A DNA stretch of 36,007 nt from a virus. Under the pieces are notes generated by a model that saw only the letters and a program-made list of their open reading frames with translations, searched no databases and was not told the DNA's origin. Each line of letters starts with the position of its first letter. Positions within the stretch are counted from its first letter, which is position 1. Of this stretch, positions 25,815 through 31,200 are shown one piece after another. The DNA lies in the IMG/VR virus record IMGVR_UViG_3300032675_000074, positions 1 to 36,007 of that record. One strand, written 5' to 3'. Position numbers and translations under genes: made by a program.

Positions 25815-26012
25815 TTATCCATATTGCATATCAATTATAGCGCCATTCTTATCAATGGCTCTGGCTTTCTTAGTCTTAGACGCTAATTGTGTTTTAAGAG
25901 CATTAAGAAGCCCCTGCCTGATAGACTGAGGATAGTTCGATGTGGTCGTGTAGTTATTCCAACGACCATACATATCTTGTATCTGAATTTGGATCACATC
26001 TGCCTCATGCAT
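25815..26012 (-). CDS. Small hypothetical protein
   Basis: 65 residues from ATG 26012, which overlaps the end of the membrane-protein gene. It contains IQIQDMYGRWNNYTTTSNYP followed by a basic helix (RQGLLNALKTQLASKTKKAR) and a polar end. Resembles small phage proteins of WGL-type pattern, but no certain family. Confidence 0.55.
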   Translation of the reverse strand: MHEADVIQIQIQDMYGRWNNYTTTSNYPQSIRQGLLNALKTQLASKTKKARAIDKNGAIIDMQYG

Positions 26013-26211
26013 AACCAAGGATAACACCAAACGGAGCTACAACAACACCAACAATCCTGAGTATCATCTCAGTTGTAAGAGGGTCGTTGAAATGTCTGAA
26101 TATTTTGACAATGTTGAGAATATATCCTACAGTTGTAATTGCGGATAATGCAAATATTCCCGCAACATACAGAGAAAACCAATAAGCTGGTATACGATTC
26201 TTATTTCTCAT
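26005..26211 (-). CDS. Small two-pass membrane protein
   Basis: 68 residues. Basic start MRNKNRIPAYWF, then a hydrophobic segment (about 10-32, SLYVAGIFALSAITTVGYIL) and a second one (about 49-67, MILRIVGVVVAPFGVILGYA) around a charged loop. An inner-membrane location is predicted. It lies in a non-late operon, away from the lysis genes, so holin function is not indicated but cannot be excluded. One-base overlap with its upstream gene. Confidence 0.6.
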   Translation of the reverse strand: MRNKNRIPAYWFSLYVAGIFALSAITTVGYILNIVKIFRHFNDPLTTEMILRIVGVVVAPFGVILGYA

Positions 26212-26417
26212 TATTCAGCGACCTGAAATTGAGTTTGATATTGCTCGATCAATTCAATCAACTCAGCCATTTCGTCGGAGATCCGATCAAAGTAAGGCTT
26301 TTCATATTCATTAAGATCCAAAGGCTCATTATCATCAATGGCATATCCTACCATTGCTTTCAGCTGACTTAGCTCTGAACATGTATTCTCAAACGCACAG
26401 TAAGACATTGAAGGCAT
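26211..26417 (-). CDS. Small phage protein of the MSYCxFENT type
   Basis: 68 residues from ATG 26417 with GAGGAA upstream; longer in-frame starts lie at or before the promoter. It begins MPSMSYCAFENTCSELSQL and ends in an acidic helix (DRISDEMAELIELIEQYQ). The 'MSYCxFxNT' start defines a small, very widespread phage family with no assigned role. First gene behind its own minus-strand promoter. Confidence 0.75.
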   Translation of the reverse strand: MPSMSYCAFENTCSELSQLKAMVGYAIDDNEPLDLNEYEKPYFDRISDEMAELIELIEQYQTQFQVAE

Positions 26418-26442
26418 AACAATTCCTCTCAAGTATATGTAC

Positions 26443-26471
26443 ATTATATCCCGGAACGGATATTTTGTCAA
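26443..26471 (-). promoter_or_regulatory. Sigma-70-type promoter, minus strand
   Basis: On the minus strand TTGACA (26471-26466), 17-bp spacer, TATAAT (26448-26443): a full consensus. Transcription should begin near 26436 and read 26417 down to 24977. Confidence 0.9.
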
Positions 26472-26477
26472 CCATTA

Positions 26478-26633
26478 TTAAGCAAAAGGTTTCCGATCTC
26501 TGAATTCCACACGGTATTCAAAGCCGATCAGATTCTCAATTCGATCTAGAAGTTCTAGAGCATCAAGATAGTCATCTCGGTGATGCCGCTCGACAATCTT
26601 CCGACCTTTTTTAATAGTGATTTCGTATCGCAT
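26478..26633 (-). CDS. Small basic hypothetical protein
   Basis: 51 residues. MRYEITIKKGRKIVERHHRD, then helix DYLDALELLDRIENL, then FEYRVEFRDRKPF. Alternation of strand and helix with many charges looks like a compact alpha/beta phage protein. Starts 8 bp after the stop of the preceding gene; the stop lies just upstream of the 26471 promoter. Supported by spacing and composition only. Confidence 0.6.
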   Translation of the reverse strand: MRYEITIKKGRKIVERHHRDDYLDALELLDRIENLIGFEYRVEFRDRKPFA

Positions 26634-26641
26634 CTTATTTC

Positions 26642-26848
26642 CTATTCGTTAACAATTCCGGTGGGGTCGAACTCATCCTCAAGTTTAAAATCAAATGTTT
26701 CAATGTCGATTTCGTATGCCTCACACATTTTCTTGACATCAGCCTCACTCATCCAGAGAAGGAAGGATTCAATCAGCCAATCTCGATCCACTATGCCTTC
26801 TTGGACTGCTTCGAGCAACTTATTGGTATATTCACGAACCGGTACCAT
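26642..26848 (-). CDS. Small conserved phage protein (LLExVQEGIVDRDxL type)
   Basis: 68 residues; AGGAGAT precedes ATG 26848. The pattern KLLEAVQEGIVDRDWLIESF followed by LLWMSEADVKKMCEAYEID is shared by a family of short phage proteins, often beside other small early genes. Acidic C-terminus. Function unknown. Confidence 0.7.
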   Translation of the reverse strand: MVPVREYTNKLLEAVQEGIVDRDWLIESFLLWMSEADVKKMCEAYEIDIETFDFKLEDEFDPTGIVNE

Positions 26849-26859
26849 GTTTATATCTC

Positions 26860-27141
26860 CTAGTAATAGTGAACACGAGTTGTGTCGGTATTATGGAAGC
26901 GAGCATCGTAGTCTTCCATGTGCTGCCCGTCGACGGGGCTGATGTTGACACCTGGCCGATGGCCGGGAGGCACCTCACTTTCTGTCAGATACCCAAAGCC
27001 ACGATAATTCCCGGTCGATAACAGCACAGACTCAAGTACCGTTATCATACCCCGCCGTTGTTCCGGGCCGAGAGTACTCTCGGAAAGCATCTTGTTAACC
27101 GAAGCGGTTAGCTCCGCAATATTAATAGTTTTCCTAGCCAT
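26860..27141 (-). CDS. Conserved phage protein, first gene of the minus-strand operon
   Basis: 93 residues; GGAGAGGG precedes ATG 27141. It reads MARKTINIAELTASVNKMLS, then EQRRGMITVLESVLLSTGNY, GFGYLTESEVPPGHRPGVN, and NTDTTRVHYY at the end. This complete pattern is known from many phages outside the T4 group. GC content is visibly higher than in the core genes. It is the gene directly controlled by the left promoter of the 27.2-27.6 kb control region. Confidence 0.72.
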   Translation of the reverse strand: MARKTINIAELTASVNKMLSESTLGPEQRRGMITVLESVLLSTGNYRGFGYLTESEVPPGHRPGVNISPVDGQHMEDYDARFHNTDTTRVHYY

Positions 27142-27169
27142 GAGAATCCCTCTCCATCATCATATATGC

Positions 27170-27198
27170 ATCTTATACCAATTAAAGAAAAAAGTCAA
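27170..27198 (-). promoter_or_regulatory. Left promoter of the divergent control region
   Basis: Minus strand TTGACT (27198-27193), 17-bp spacer, TAAGAT (27175-27170), followed by GCATATATGATG. It mirrors the right promoter at 27602-27630 almost base for base downstream of the -10. Confidence 0.8.
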
Positions 27199-27207
27199 AC
27201 TAATCAT

Positions 27208-27592
27208 ATCAATAGGTTAGCGCTAACCTATTGATTTCCTTACAAATAAAAAAGTAAGTTTCTTAAACTTTTTTCGTTCTAATAGAATCAATGGGTTATG
27301 TGAGAGACGATGCTAAGGCTGTCAGGGTGGTATAAACCCACCTCTAGTGCTGCTTAGTTCGGCATTTTTAGCTAACGTATTGATAAGATTGGTATTTTTT
27401 CCAAACGTGCCTAGGCCTAACCCATTGATTTCATTAGGTTTTGGCAAGTAGAATCCTCATAAGAACGTCTGGTCCCAGGCCTTCTAAGCTAACGTATTGA
27501 TTCTATTAGAACGAAAAAAGTTTAAGAAAACCTACTTTTTTATGTTCAATCATATCAATGGGTTAGGCACCTTACCTGGCTAACGTATTGAT
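27208..27592. repeat. Eight-copy 14-bp repeat array (GCTAACSTATTGAT family)
   Basis: Copies of GCTAAC(G/C)(T/C)ATTGAT: plus-strand at 27222-27235, 27371-27384, 27416-27429, 27488-27501, 27579-27592; minus-strand at 27208-27221, 27287-27300 (end differs) and 27554-27567. The first two face each other as a perfect 28-bp palindrome (half site ATCAATAGGTTAGC, 27208-27235). Three copies are identical (GCTAACGTATTGAT). None occurs near other promoters in the window. The array looks like operators for a dimeric regulator or iterons of an origin. No gene is visible between 27142 and 27657. Confidence 0.88.
27259..27529. repeat. Long inverted repeat framing the control region
   Basis: A perfect 34-bp inverted repeat lies at 27259-27292 and 27496-27529. 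With mismatches and a short insertion, homology continues outward on both sides, through one 14-bp element pair each, to the two divergent promoters (27198 and 27602). Each arm also has a small internal hairpin (AGTTT-CTT-AAACT at 27257-27269 in the left arm). The centre, 27301-27487, has two lone 14-bp elements and a GGTGG/CCACC hairpin near 27327-27343. Confidence 0.85.
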
Positions 27593-27601
27593 TTCCTTGG
27601 T

Positions 27602-27630
27602 TTGACTTTTTTAAGCATTTGGTATAAGAT
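27602..27630 (+). promoter_or_regulatory. Right promoter of the divergent control region
   Basis: TTGACT (27602-27607), 17-bp spacer, TAAGAT (27625-27630), then GCATATATGATG, as in the left promoter. Transcription would begin about 27637, which rules out the ATGs at 27637-27646 as normal starts. Confidence 0.8.
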
Positions 27631-27657
27631 GCATATATGATGTTAATGGAGATAGGT

Positions 27658-27873
27658 GTGACCGATTATTCTGACGGTGTTAAAGCTTTGGCCGATGCTA
27701 CTTTGAAAGCAATTCGGGATGCCGATGCTGTTATCAAAGATTATAACGATATTATAGATTATCTCGACCAAACCATGGAAATAATCCAGCCGTCAGGGTC
27801 GGATGAAATTCTTGGCGATTACATGTATATCGAGGCATGGGATATGATTGCCCGCGAATTGGGTGTAAAATAG
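27658..27873 (+). CDS. Small hypothetical protein, first gene of the right operon
   Basis: 71 residues from GTG 27658, chosen because GGAG at 27648-27651 has normal spacing and the upstream ATGs (27637, 27640, 27646) coincide with the predicted transcript start. It is a helical, acidic protein (LADATLKAIRDADAVIKDYN, IIDYLDQTMEIIQPSG). Higher GC than the core genes. Not recognised. Confidence 0.6.
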   Translation: MTDYSDGVKALADATLKAIRDADAVIKDYNDIIDYLDQTMEIIQPSGSDEILGDYMYIEAWDMIARELGVK

Positions 27874-27876
27874 GTA

Positions 27877-27905
27877 TTGACTTATTTTTAAAAATAGGTT
27901 AAGAT
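27877..27905 (+). promoter_or_regulatory. Third promoter of the TAAGATGCATATATGATG type
   Basis: TTGACT (27877-27882), 17-bp spacer, TAAGAT (27900-27905), with the same GCATATATGATG leader. The spacer has a TATTTTTAAAAATA palindrome. No 14-bp repeat lies beside it. Confidence 0.78.
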
Positions 27906-27929
27906 GCATATATGATGGTGGAGATAGAT

Positions 27930-28409
27930 ATGTTGCTCAAACTAGTCAGATTGCCCGATAGGCTCAAGGCCCATCGGTCTGATATTCGGTCGGCGCTAAA
28001 ATTCTATTCCACCATCTTGCTTGGCCCGCGGCTGACAGAGAATATTGAACTTGATGTCGAGTTCGATCCGACTCTTCACGAACGCGCTAGCGAATATGCA
28101 TTTATGAACCCAGAGGATGACGGACGGTCGCCGCGTTGGTTTACGATCACTGTTGACGCCAATATGGAATTTGACACTTTACTTAAGACGCTTGCCCATG
28201 AAATGGTGCATGTCAAACAGTATGCCAGGAATGAACTCAGACATGTTGCAAAAGGTGGCGGTCGTCTTCACAAATGGTTCAATGAAACTATTGATGACGA
28301 AAAGGTAAACTATTGGGATCTTCCCTGGGAAATTGAGGCTTTTGGTCGCGAACAAGGGCTCTTTGTTCGGTATATCGAATCGAAAGGTGAAACCGATGTA
28401 CATAATTAA
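27930..28409 (+). CDS. Putative zinc metallopeptidase (HEMVH, SprT-like)
   Basis: 159 residues from ATG 27930 with GGTGGAG at 27917-27923; upstream ATGs lie at the transcript start. HEMVH in TLAHEMVHVKQYARNEL is the HExxH zinc-binding helix, followed by KGGGRLHKWFNETIDDEKVN and a conserved end YWDLPWEIEAFGREQGLFVR with a candidate third ligand. Such proteins are common in phages and resemble the SprT/WLM metalloproteases. Target unknown. It is GC-rich for this genome. Confidence 0.8.
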   Translation: MLLKLVRLPDRLKAHRSDIRSALKFYSTILLGPRLTENIELDVEFDPTLHERASEYAFMNPEDDGRSPRWFTITVDANMEFDTLLKTLAHEMVHVKQYARNELRHVAKGGGRLHKWFNETIDDEKVNYWDLPWEIEAFGREQGLFVRYIESKGETDVHN

Positions 28410-28581
28410 ACACGTGAACAAGAATATAAGAATTACGGCAAATTCTTTTGAGGAATGCCAACGTGATTATTATTACCAATTCCGTGAGCAAGATGGATCA
28501 ATTCCTTGGGAAATGTTTTATCTTCCGTCATTTGATGGTATTATGATCCACGTGGATCCTGTTACTGGCACAATGCTTTAA
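28396..28581 (+). CDS. Small hypothetical protein
   Basis: 61 residues; ATG 28396 with AAGGTG at 28384-28389, overlapping the peptidase gene by 14 bp. MYIIKHVNKNIRITANSFEE, CQRDYYYQFREQDGSIPWEM and a final HVDPVTGTML. Aromatic, probably a small alpha/beta fold. Unknown. Confidence 0.6.
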   Translation: MYIIKHVNKNIRITANSFEECQRDYYYQFREQDGSIPWEMFYLPSFDGIMIHVDPVTGTML

Positions 28582-28595
28582 AAAGGAATACTAAG

Positions 28596-28832
28596 ATGGC
28601 TCGAATTAATATCTGGAACTTGGTCGATGTAAATCAGATCGACGATATTATGCTTGATAAAATTCTACGATATTCTGGTTATGGATGTGATTTCATCTCG
28701 TCATCATTTTCATATATTGATGACTCAGGTGTTGCTGTTTTTAATATAGAAGTAGAAGAAGATAAACAATATCTTTTGGAACGGGTGTATATCAAGCTCG
28801 ATGAGATTGGTAACCTTGTTGCTAAATTCTGA
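28596..28832 (+). CDS. Small hypothetical protein
   Basis: 78 residues with AAGGA upstream. Helical first part (NLVDVNQIDDIMLDKILRYS) and beta-rich acidic second part (VAVFNIEVEEDKQYLLERVY). Last gene of the right operon before the tRNA promoter. Not recognised. Confidence 0.58.
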   Translation: MARINIWNLVDVNQIDDIMLDKILRYSGYGCDFISSSFSYIDDSGVAVFNIEVEEDKQYLLERVYIKLDEIGNLVAKF

Positions 28833-28901
28833 GAAGGGAATGATTGGCATACCAAATTGATGGTAGGTAAACCTGGGCTTCATATTAGCTAAACTTTTTA
28901 A

Positions 28902-28929
28902 TTGACATACATGAGAAATGTGATATAGT
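28902..28929 (+). promoter_or_regulatory. Sigma-70-type promoter for the tRNA cluster
   Basis: TTGACA (28902-28907), 16-bp spacer ending TGTGA, TATAGT (28924-28929). The start point should be about 20 bp before the first tRNA fragment. Confidence 0.87.
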
Positions 28930-28955
28930 CTAAAAATGATGAAATGATACATCAA

Positions 28956-28987
28956 GTGTCCTTAGCTCAGTTGGATAGAGCAACAAC
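28956..28987 (+). pseudogene. 5' half of a broken tRNA-Arg
   Basis: GTGTCCT, then TA, a D-arm with stems GCTC/GAGC, and ACAAC: exactly a tRNA 5' half up to the anticodon loop. It then breaks into a short A/T hairpin (AACTAAA/TTTAGTT, 28985-29001). ACAAC pairs 4 of 5 with GCTGT of the 3' half at 29124-29128. The intervening 129 bp contain an intact tRNA-Arg. Confidence 0.7.
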
Positions 28988-29034
28988 TAAAAAATTTAGT
29001 TATTCTATCTAGTTTAGAAGAAATAAAACAGTTT

Positions 29035-29110
29035 GCTCTTATGGTGAAATAGGATATCACACGGGTCTTCTAAACCCAGATTCTAGGTTCGAGTCCTAGT
29101 GAGAGCGCCA
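29035..29110 (+). tRNA. tRNA-Arg(TCT)
   Basis: 76 nt. Acceptor GCTCTTA pairs with TGAGAGC; anticodon loop CTTCTAA between GGGT and ACCC gives anticodon TCT (reads AGA); T-arm CTAGG-TTCGAGT-CCTAG; encoded CCA ends at 29110. It is intact and lies inside the broken tRNA-Arg. Confidence 0.92.
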
Positions 29111-29116
29111 ACCTAT

Positions 29117-29161
29117 CTTCTAAGCTGTGGGCCGGTGGTTCGAATCCCCTACGGGATACCA
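29117..29161 (+). pseudogene. 3' half of a broken tRNA-Arg(TCT)
   Basis: Anticodon loop CTTCTAA (29117-29123, TCT), stem GCTGT, variable loop, a T-arm with GG-TTCGAAT-CC core and an end ACGGGAT-A-CCA (29161). The T-stem and the standard acceptor pairing with the 5' half have mismatches. GTGTCCT of the 5' half pairs fully (two G-T wobbles) with GGGATAC at 29153-29159, two bases out of register. So a decayed gene is likelier than a working split tRNA. Confidence 0.68.
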
Positions 29162-29187
29162 ACTTAAACTTATGTGGAGAATACAAT

Positions 29188-29409
29188 ATGAATAAGCCTG
29201 CTACTGATCGTGTGTTTGCTCTTTTGGAACGTGGACAATCCTTGACGGCCGAACAAATTTCAAACCGTTTTAATGTAAGTAACCCATATCATGTTGTATA
29301 TTCATTGCGAAATCGTGGTCTAAATATTATTACTACACCTCATACTATTCGTGGTAAGACGGTATCTAAGTATAGTTATATTGCGCCACGATCTAGGAAG
29401 AAGATGTAA
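29188..29409 (+). CDS. Small winged-helix DNA-binding protein
   Basis: 73 residues, inside the tRNA cluster, with TGGAGA upstream. Helix-turn-helix segment SLTAEQISNRFNVSNPYHVV (18-37) followed by a recognition-like helix YSLRNRGLNI and a basic wing (TIRGKTVSKYSYIAPRSR). The pattern fits the small winged-helix proteins that occur in many phages. It is the only clear small DNA-binding regulator in the window and therefore a candidate reader of the repeat array at 27208-27592, but nothing in the sequence proves that. Confidence 0.75.
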   Translation: MNKPATDRVFALLERGQSLTAEQISNRFNVSNPYHVVYSLRNRGLNIITTPHTIRGKTVSKYSYIAPRSRKKM

Positions 29410-29418
29410 AACAAGTTT

Positions 29419-29493
29419 TCGGGTGTAGCTCAGTGGTAGAGCAATCGGCTGTTAACCGATCGGTCGTAAGTTCGAATCTTACCACCCGAGCCA
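29419..29493 (+). tRNA. tRNA-Asn(GTT)
   Basis: 75 nt. Acceptor TCGGGTG/CACCCGA, anticodon stem ATCGG/CCGAT around CTGTTAA (GTT), T-arm GTAAG-TTCGAAT-CTTAC, discriminator G and encoded CCA. Confidence 0.95.
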
Positions 29494-29497
29494 GTTT

Positions 29498-29650
29498 GCC
29501 GGATTAGTAACAAGCGGTTCCTAGGTCTGCTTGGGTCTGTACCGGTAGAGGATCCCGACACCTCTATAAAAACGCGGAGGTTTGCCCCTCAAGGGGAATA
29601 ACCGGTCACTCCGGTTCGAGCTGGGCGATCTCGTGAAACTGCCCTAGCCA
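29498..29650 (+). ncRNA. Candidate structured RNA between tRNA-Asn and tRNA-Thr
   Basis: A 153-nt stretch that starts like tRNA-Thr (GCCGGATTAG) and ends in CCTAGCCA. A 19-bp direct repeat (AGCCAGTTTGCCGGATTAG) at 29489-29507 and 29646-29664 bounds it. Stems visible: CTAGG/CCTAG (29521-29525 with 29643-29647) as a closing helix; TAGAGG/CCTCTA (29536-29541, 29551-29556); CCCC-TCAA-GGGG (29585-29596); ACCGG-TCACT-CCGGT (29601-29615); GGGCG/TGCCC (29623-29627, 29640-29644; alternative to the closing helix). It is GC-rich, has no good reading frame, and recalls the stable RNA C and RNA D of the T4 tRNA cluster. It could instead be a decayed tandem copy. Confidence 0.5.
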
Positions 29651-29654
29651 GTTT

Positions 29655-29729
29655 GCCGGATTAGCACAGTGGTAGTGCAGCGGTTTTGTAAACCGAAGGT
29701 CGGGAGTTCAAATCTCTCATCCGGCACCA
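29655..29729 (+). tRNA. tRNA-Thr(TGT)
   Basis: 75 nt. Acceptor GCCGGAT/ATCCGGC, D-stem GCAC/GTGC, anticodon loop TTTGTAA (TGT), T-arm GGGAG-TTCAAAT-CTCTC, discriminator A and CCA. One G-A mismatch at the top of the anticodon stem. Confidence 0.93.
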
Positions 29730-29736
29730 AATTGTT

Positions 29737-29823
29737 GGGGATGCGGCACAGTTGGAGAGGTGCGGCAGACTGTAAATCTGTTCCTTAATTGGTGAGTTAG
29801 TTCGAATCTGACGATCCCCACCA
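29737..29823 (+). tRNA. tRNA-Tyr(GTA)
   Basis: 87 nt, class II with a long variable arm. GGGGAT pairs with ATCCCC, anticodon loop CTGTAAA (GTA), T-loop TTCGAAT, discriminator A with encoded CCA. Confidence 0.93.
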
Positions 29824-29884
29824 AATAAGTTTGATCTAGATACGATTGGGAAGTCTCTGGTCGTCGCGATGCTAGACAACATTC

Positions 29885-29909
29885 AGGCCAAGTCGTGCGG
29901 CCTAGTTTT
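29885..29909 (+). other. Hairpin in the spacer before tRNA-Ser
   Basis: AGGCC (29885-29889) pairs with GGCCT (29899-29903), followed by AGTTTTA, a weak terminator-like shape. The 94-bp spacer 29824-29917 holds no gene that I can see; it may be a processing or attenuation site. Confidence 0.35.
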
Positions 29910-29917
29910 ATAATAAA

Positions 29918-30009
29918 GGAAGTGTGACCGAGAGGCCTATGGTAGCGGTTTGCTAAACCGCCGAACTCTACTAGGGGTTCCGAGGGTTCGAATCCCTCCT
30001 CTTCCGCCA
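29918..30009 (+). tRNA. tRNA-Ser(GCT)
   Basis: 92 nt, class II with long variable arm. GGAAGTG/CTCTTCC acceptor with one mismatch, anticodon stem GCGGT/ACCGC around TTGCTAA (GCT), T-arm GAGGG-TTCGAAT-CCCTC, GCCA end. Confidence 0.95.
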
Positions 30010-30014
30010 ATTAT

Positions 30015-30091
30015 CAGGGAATAGCTCAATCTGGCAGAGCATTGCGTTTGGGACGCAAAGGTTGCAAGTTCAATTCTTGCTTCCCTGACCA
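30015..30091 (+). tRNA. tRNA-Pro(TGG)
   Basis: 77 nt. CAGGGAA/TTCCCTG, anticodon stem TTGCG/CGCAA around TTTGGGA (TGG), T-arm GCAAG-TTCAATT-CTTGC, discriminator A and CCA. Last tRNA of the cluster. Confidence 0.95.
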
Positions 30092-30106
30092 TTCGGGATA
30101 TATTCA

Positions 30107-30268
30107 ATGAAAAGTATCGAAGAAGAAATAGAAACCAAAGAGTTTAATGATGCATTCTGGATTTGGTTTGATGAACTATCTCCAGAAACAAAGAAGCTTT
30201 TCAATGAATATAAATCAGATATGGCAAAGATTAATTTTTATAATTCCATATGGAAACGTATTAGATGA
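30107..30268 (+). CDS. Small acidic hypothetical protein
   Basis: 53 residues, beginning 15 bp after tRNA-Pro and overlapping speD by ATGA. Sequence MKSIEEEIETKEFNDAFWIW followed by LSPETKKLFNEYKSDMAKIN and IWKRIR. Coupling to speD suggests it is translated with it. Not recognised. Confidence 0.6.
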   Translation: MKSIEEEIETKEFNDAFWIWFDELSPETKKLFNEYKSDMAKINFYNSIWKRIR

Positions 30269-30663
30269 TTAGCAAACTATTAACTCTTTTAAAACTTAAA
30301 GAACAAGAAACAAATAAGTTTCTTGGGAGACATGTGATATTAGATATATGGGGAACTGAAAATTCAGAAGTTTTTCTTGATATATCAGCCGCTTCTAAGG
30401 TTTTAAAAGAAATTGCCATCAATGCCGGTGCAACTGTTCTTGATGAGAGATGGCATCATTTTGGTGAAGGGAATGGTTATACGGGTGTTATCATTTTAGC
30501 AGAAAGTCATATCTCCGTTCATACTTGGCCTGAATATGGTCATGCCGCAGTTGATATTTTTATGTGTGGGGAACCAGACCCAAGGACTACTGTTAAACCT
30601 ATAGTTTCTTATTTTAAAGCAAACAAATATTCTATTCTTATTTCTCAAAGGGGACAGATGTGA
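30265..30663 (+). CDS. speD: S-adenosylmethionine decarboxylase SpeD
   Basis: 132 residues, the short bacterial/archaeal class. It makes decarboxylated SAM for spermidine synthesis. Autocleavage occurs between Glu80 and Ser81 in ESHISVHTWPE, Ser81 giving the pyruvoyl group; His86 and Cys101 (in DIFMCGEP) occupy the spacing (+5, +20) of the family's catalytic residues. All are intact, so it should be active. speD is a known auxiliary gene of some cyanophages; polyamines help pack DNA. Read with the small gene upstream and the 61-residue gene downstream. Confidence 0.95.
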   Translation: MISKLLTLLKLKEQETNKFLGRHVILDIWGTENSEVFLDISAASKVLKEIAINAGATVLDERWHHFGEGNGYTGVIILAESHISVHTWPEYGHAAVDIFMCGEPDPRTTVKPIVSYFKANKYSILISQRGQM

Positions 30664-30845
30664 TAGAAGCAGAAATTTATGTTCTTAAAGATGAATATTG
30701 GTGTAAATTAAAAACCAGACAAACTATTACAGAAGAATCTTTAAAAAATTATGAATTTATAGCTTTTAAATATTCTCAAGAAAATAAGAAGGTTGCGGTT
30801 TACCACCATAAAAATATGTTGACAAATCCTACTCCTGTGGTATAA
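30660..30845 (+). CDS. Small hypothetical protein downstream of speD
   Basis: 61 residues from GTG 30660, overlapping speD by GTGA, with AGGGGA upstream. It reads IEAEIYVLKDEYWCKLKTRQ, then a Lys/Tyr-rich part. Its 3' end contains the promoter for the next gene. Unknown. Confidence 0.58.
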   Translation: MIEAEIYVLKDEYWCKLKTRQTITEESLKNYEFIAFKYSQENKKVAVYHHKNMLTNPTPVV

Positions 30846-30846
30846 T
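30819..30846 (+). promoter_or_regulatory. Sigma-70-type promoter
   Basis: TTGACA (30819-30824), 16-bp spacer ending TGTGG, TATAAT (30841-30846), 25 bp before the gene at 30871. Confidence 0.88.
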
Positions 30847-30870
30847 ACACCTATAAGTAGAGGTGATAAT

Positions 30871-31200
30871 ATGTCTGCGCGATTGGACCAGAAAAAAGCA
30901 GAGCATGAAAAGTGGCTCCGAAAGATGGGTGTTCATCCTGAACAACTAAAAAAAGCAAAAAAATACAAAATTCCTTTGCCTTCTTATAAAACAGAAAAAG
31001 TAAAACTTAGCAATACCATTCTTGATGGTGGTAGAGCCAATGGAATTATGGCCAATCTCCATAAGGAATCTGCTGCTACTCGAGCGGCAATCCTTGAAAA
31101 GGCAAGTCGTGTAGTTCCCCTATATAATAAGGGTGGCTTACAGGTTGCCTTGCCTAATGAAGATATGTCTAAGATCGGCAGTCTTTCACGGCGTAACTGA
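30871..31200 (+). CDS. Conserved phage protein of unknown function
   Basis: 109 residues; AGAGGTGA upstream. Basic N-terminal helix (RLDQKKAEHEKWLRKMGVHP), KIPLPSYKTEKVKL, then ANGIMANLHKESAATRAAIL and a final GGLQVALPNEDMSKIGSLSR. A phage family with a 'TMHKSN ... DIAKMRR' end has the same layout (basic start, short central motif with His-Lys, terminal Ile/Arg stretch). Function unknown. Confidence 0.65.
   Translation: MSARLDQKKAEHEKWLRKMGVHPEQLKKAKKYKIPLPSYKTEKVKLSNTILDGGRANGIMANLHKESAATRAAILEKASRVVPLYNKGGLQVALPNEDMSKIGSLSRRN

Noticed and set aside
26005-26211. The two-pass membrane protein as the phage holin
   Set aside because: It is in an operon with a sigma-70-type promoter, far from endolysin and spanins, so the call would rest only on hydrophobic segments.
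27208-27592. Repeat array as a CRISPR
   Set aside because: The repeats are 14 bp, in both orientations and unevenly spaced, with no unit-length spacers and no cas genes.
29661-30010. Minus-strand frames in the tRNA cluster with EEGFEPSEP- and RDLNSRPSVY-like peptides
   Set aside because: These are the well-known false proteins that arise from antisense translation of tRNA-Ser, tRNA-Tyr and tRNA-Thr genes; the tRNAs explain the sequence.
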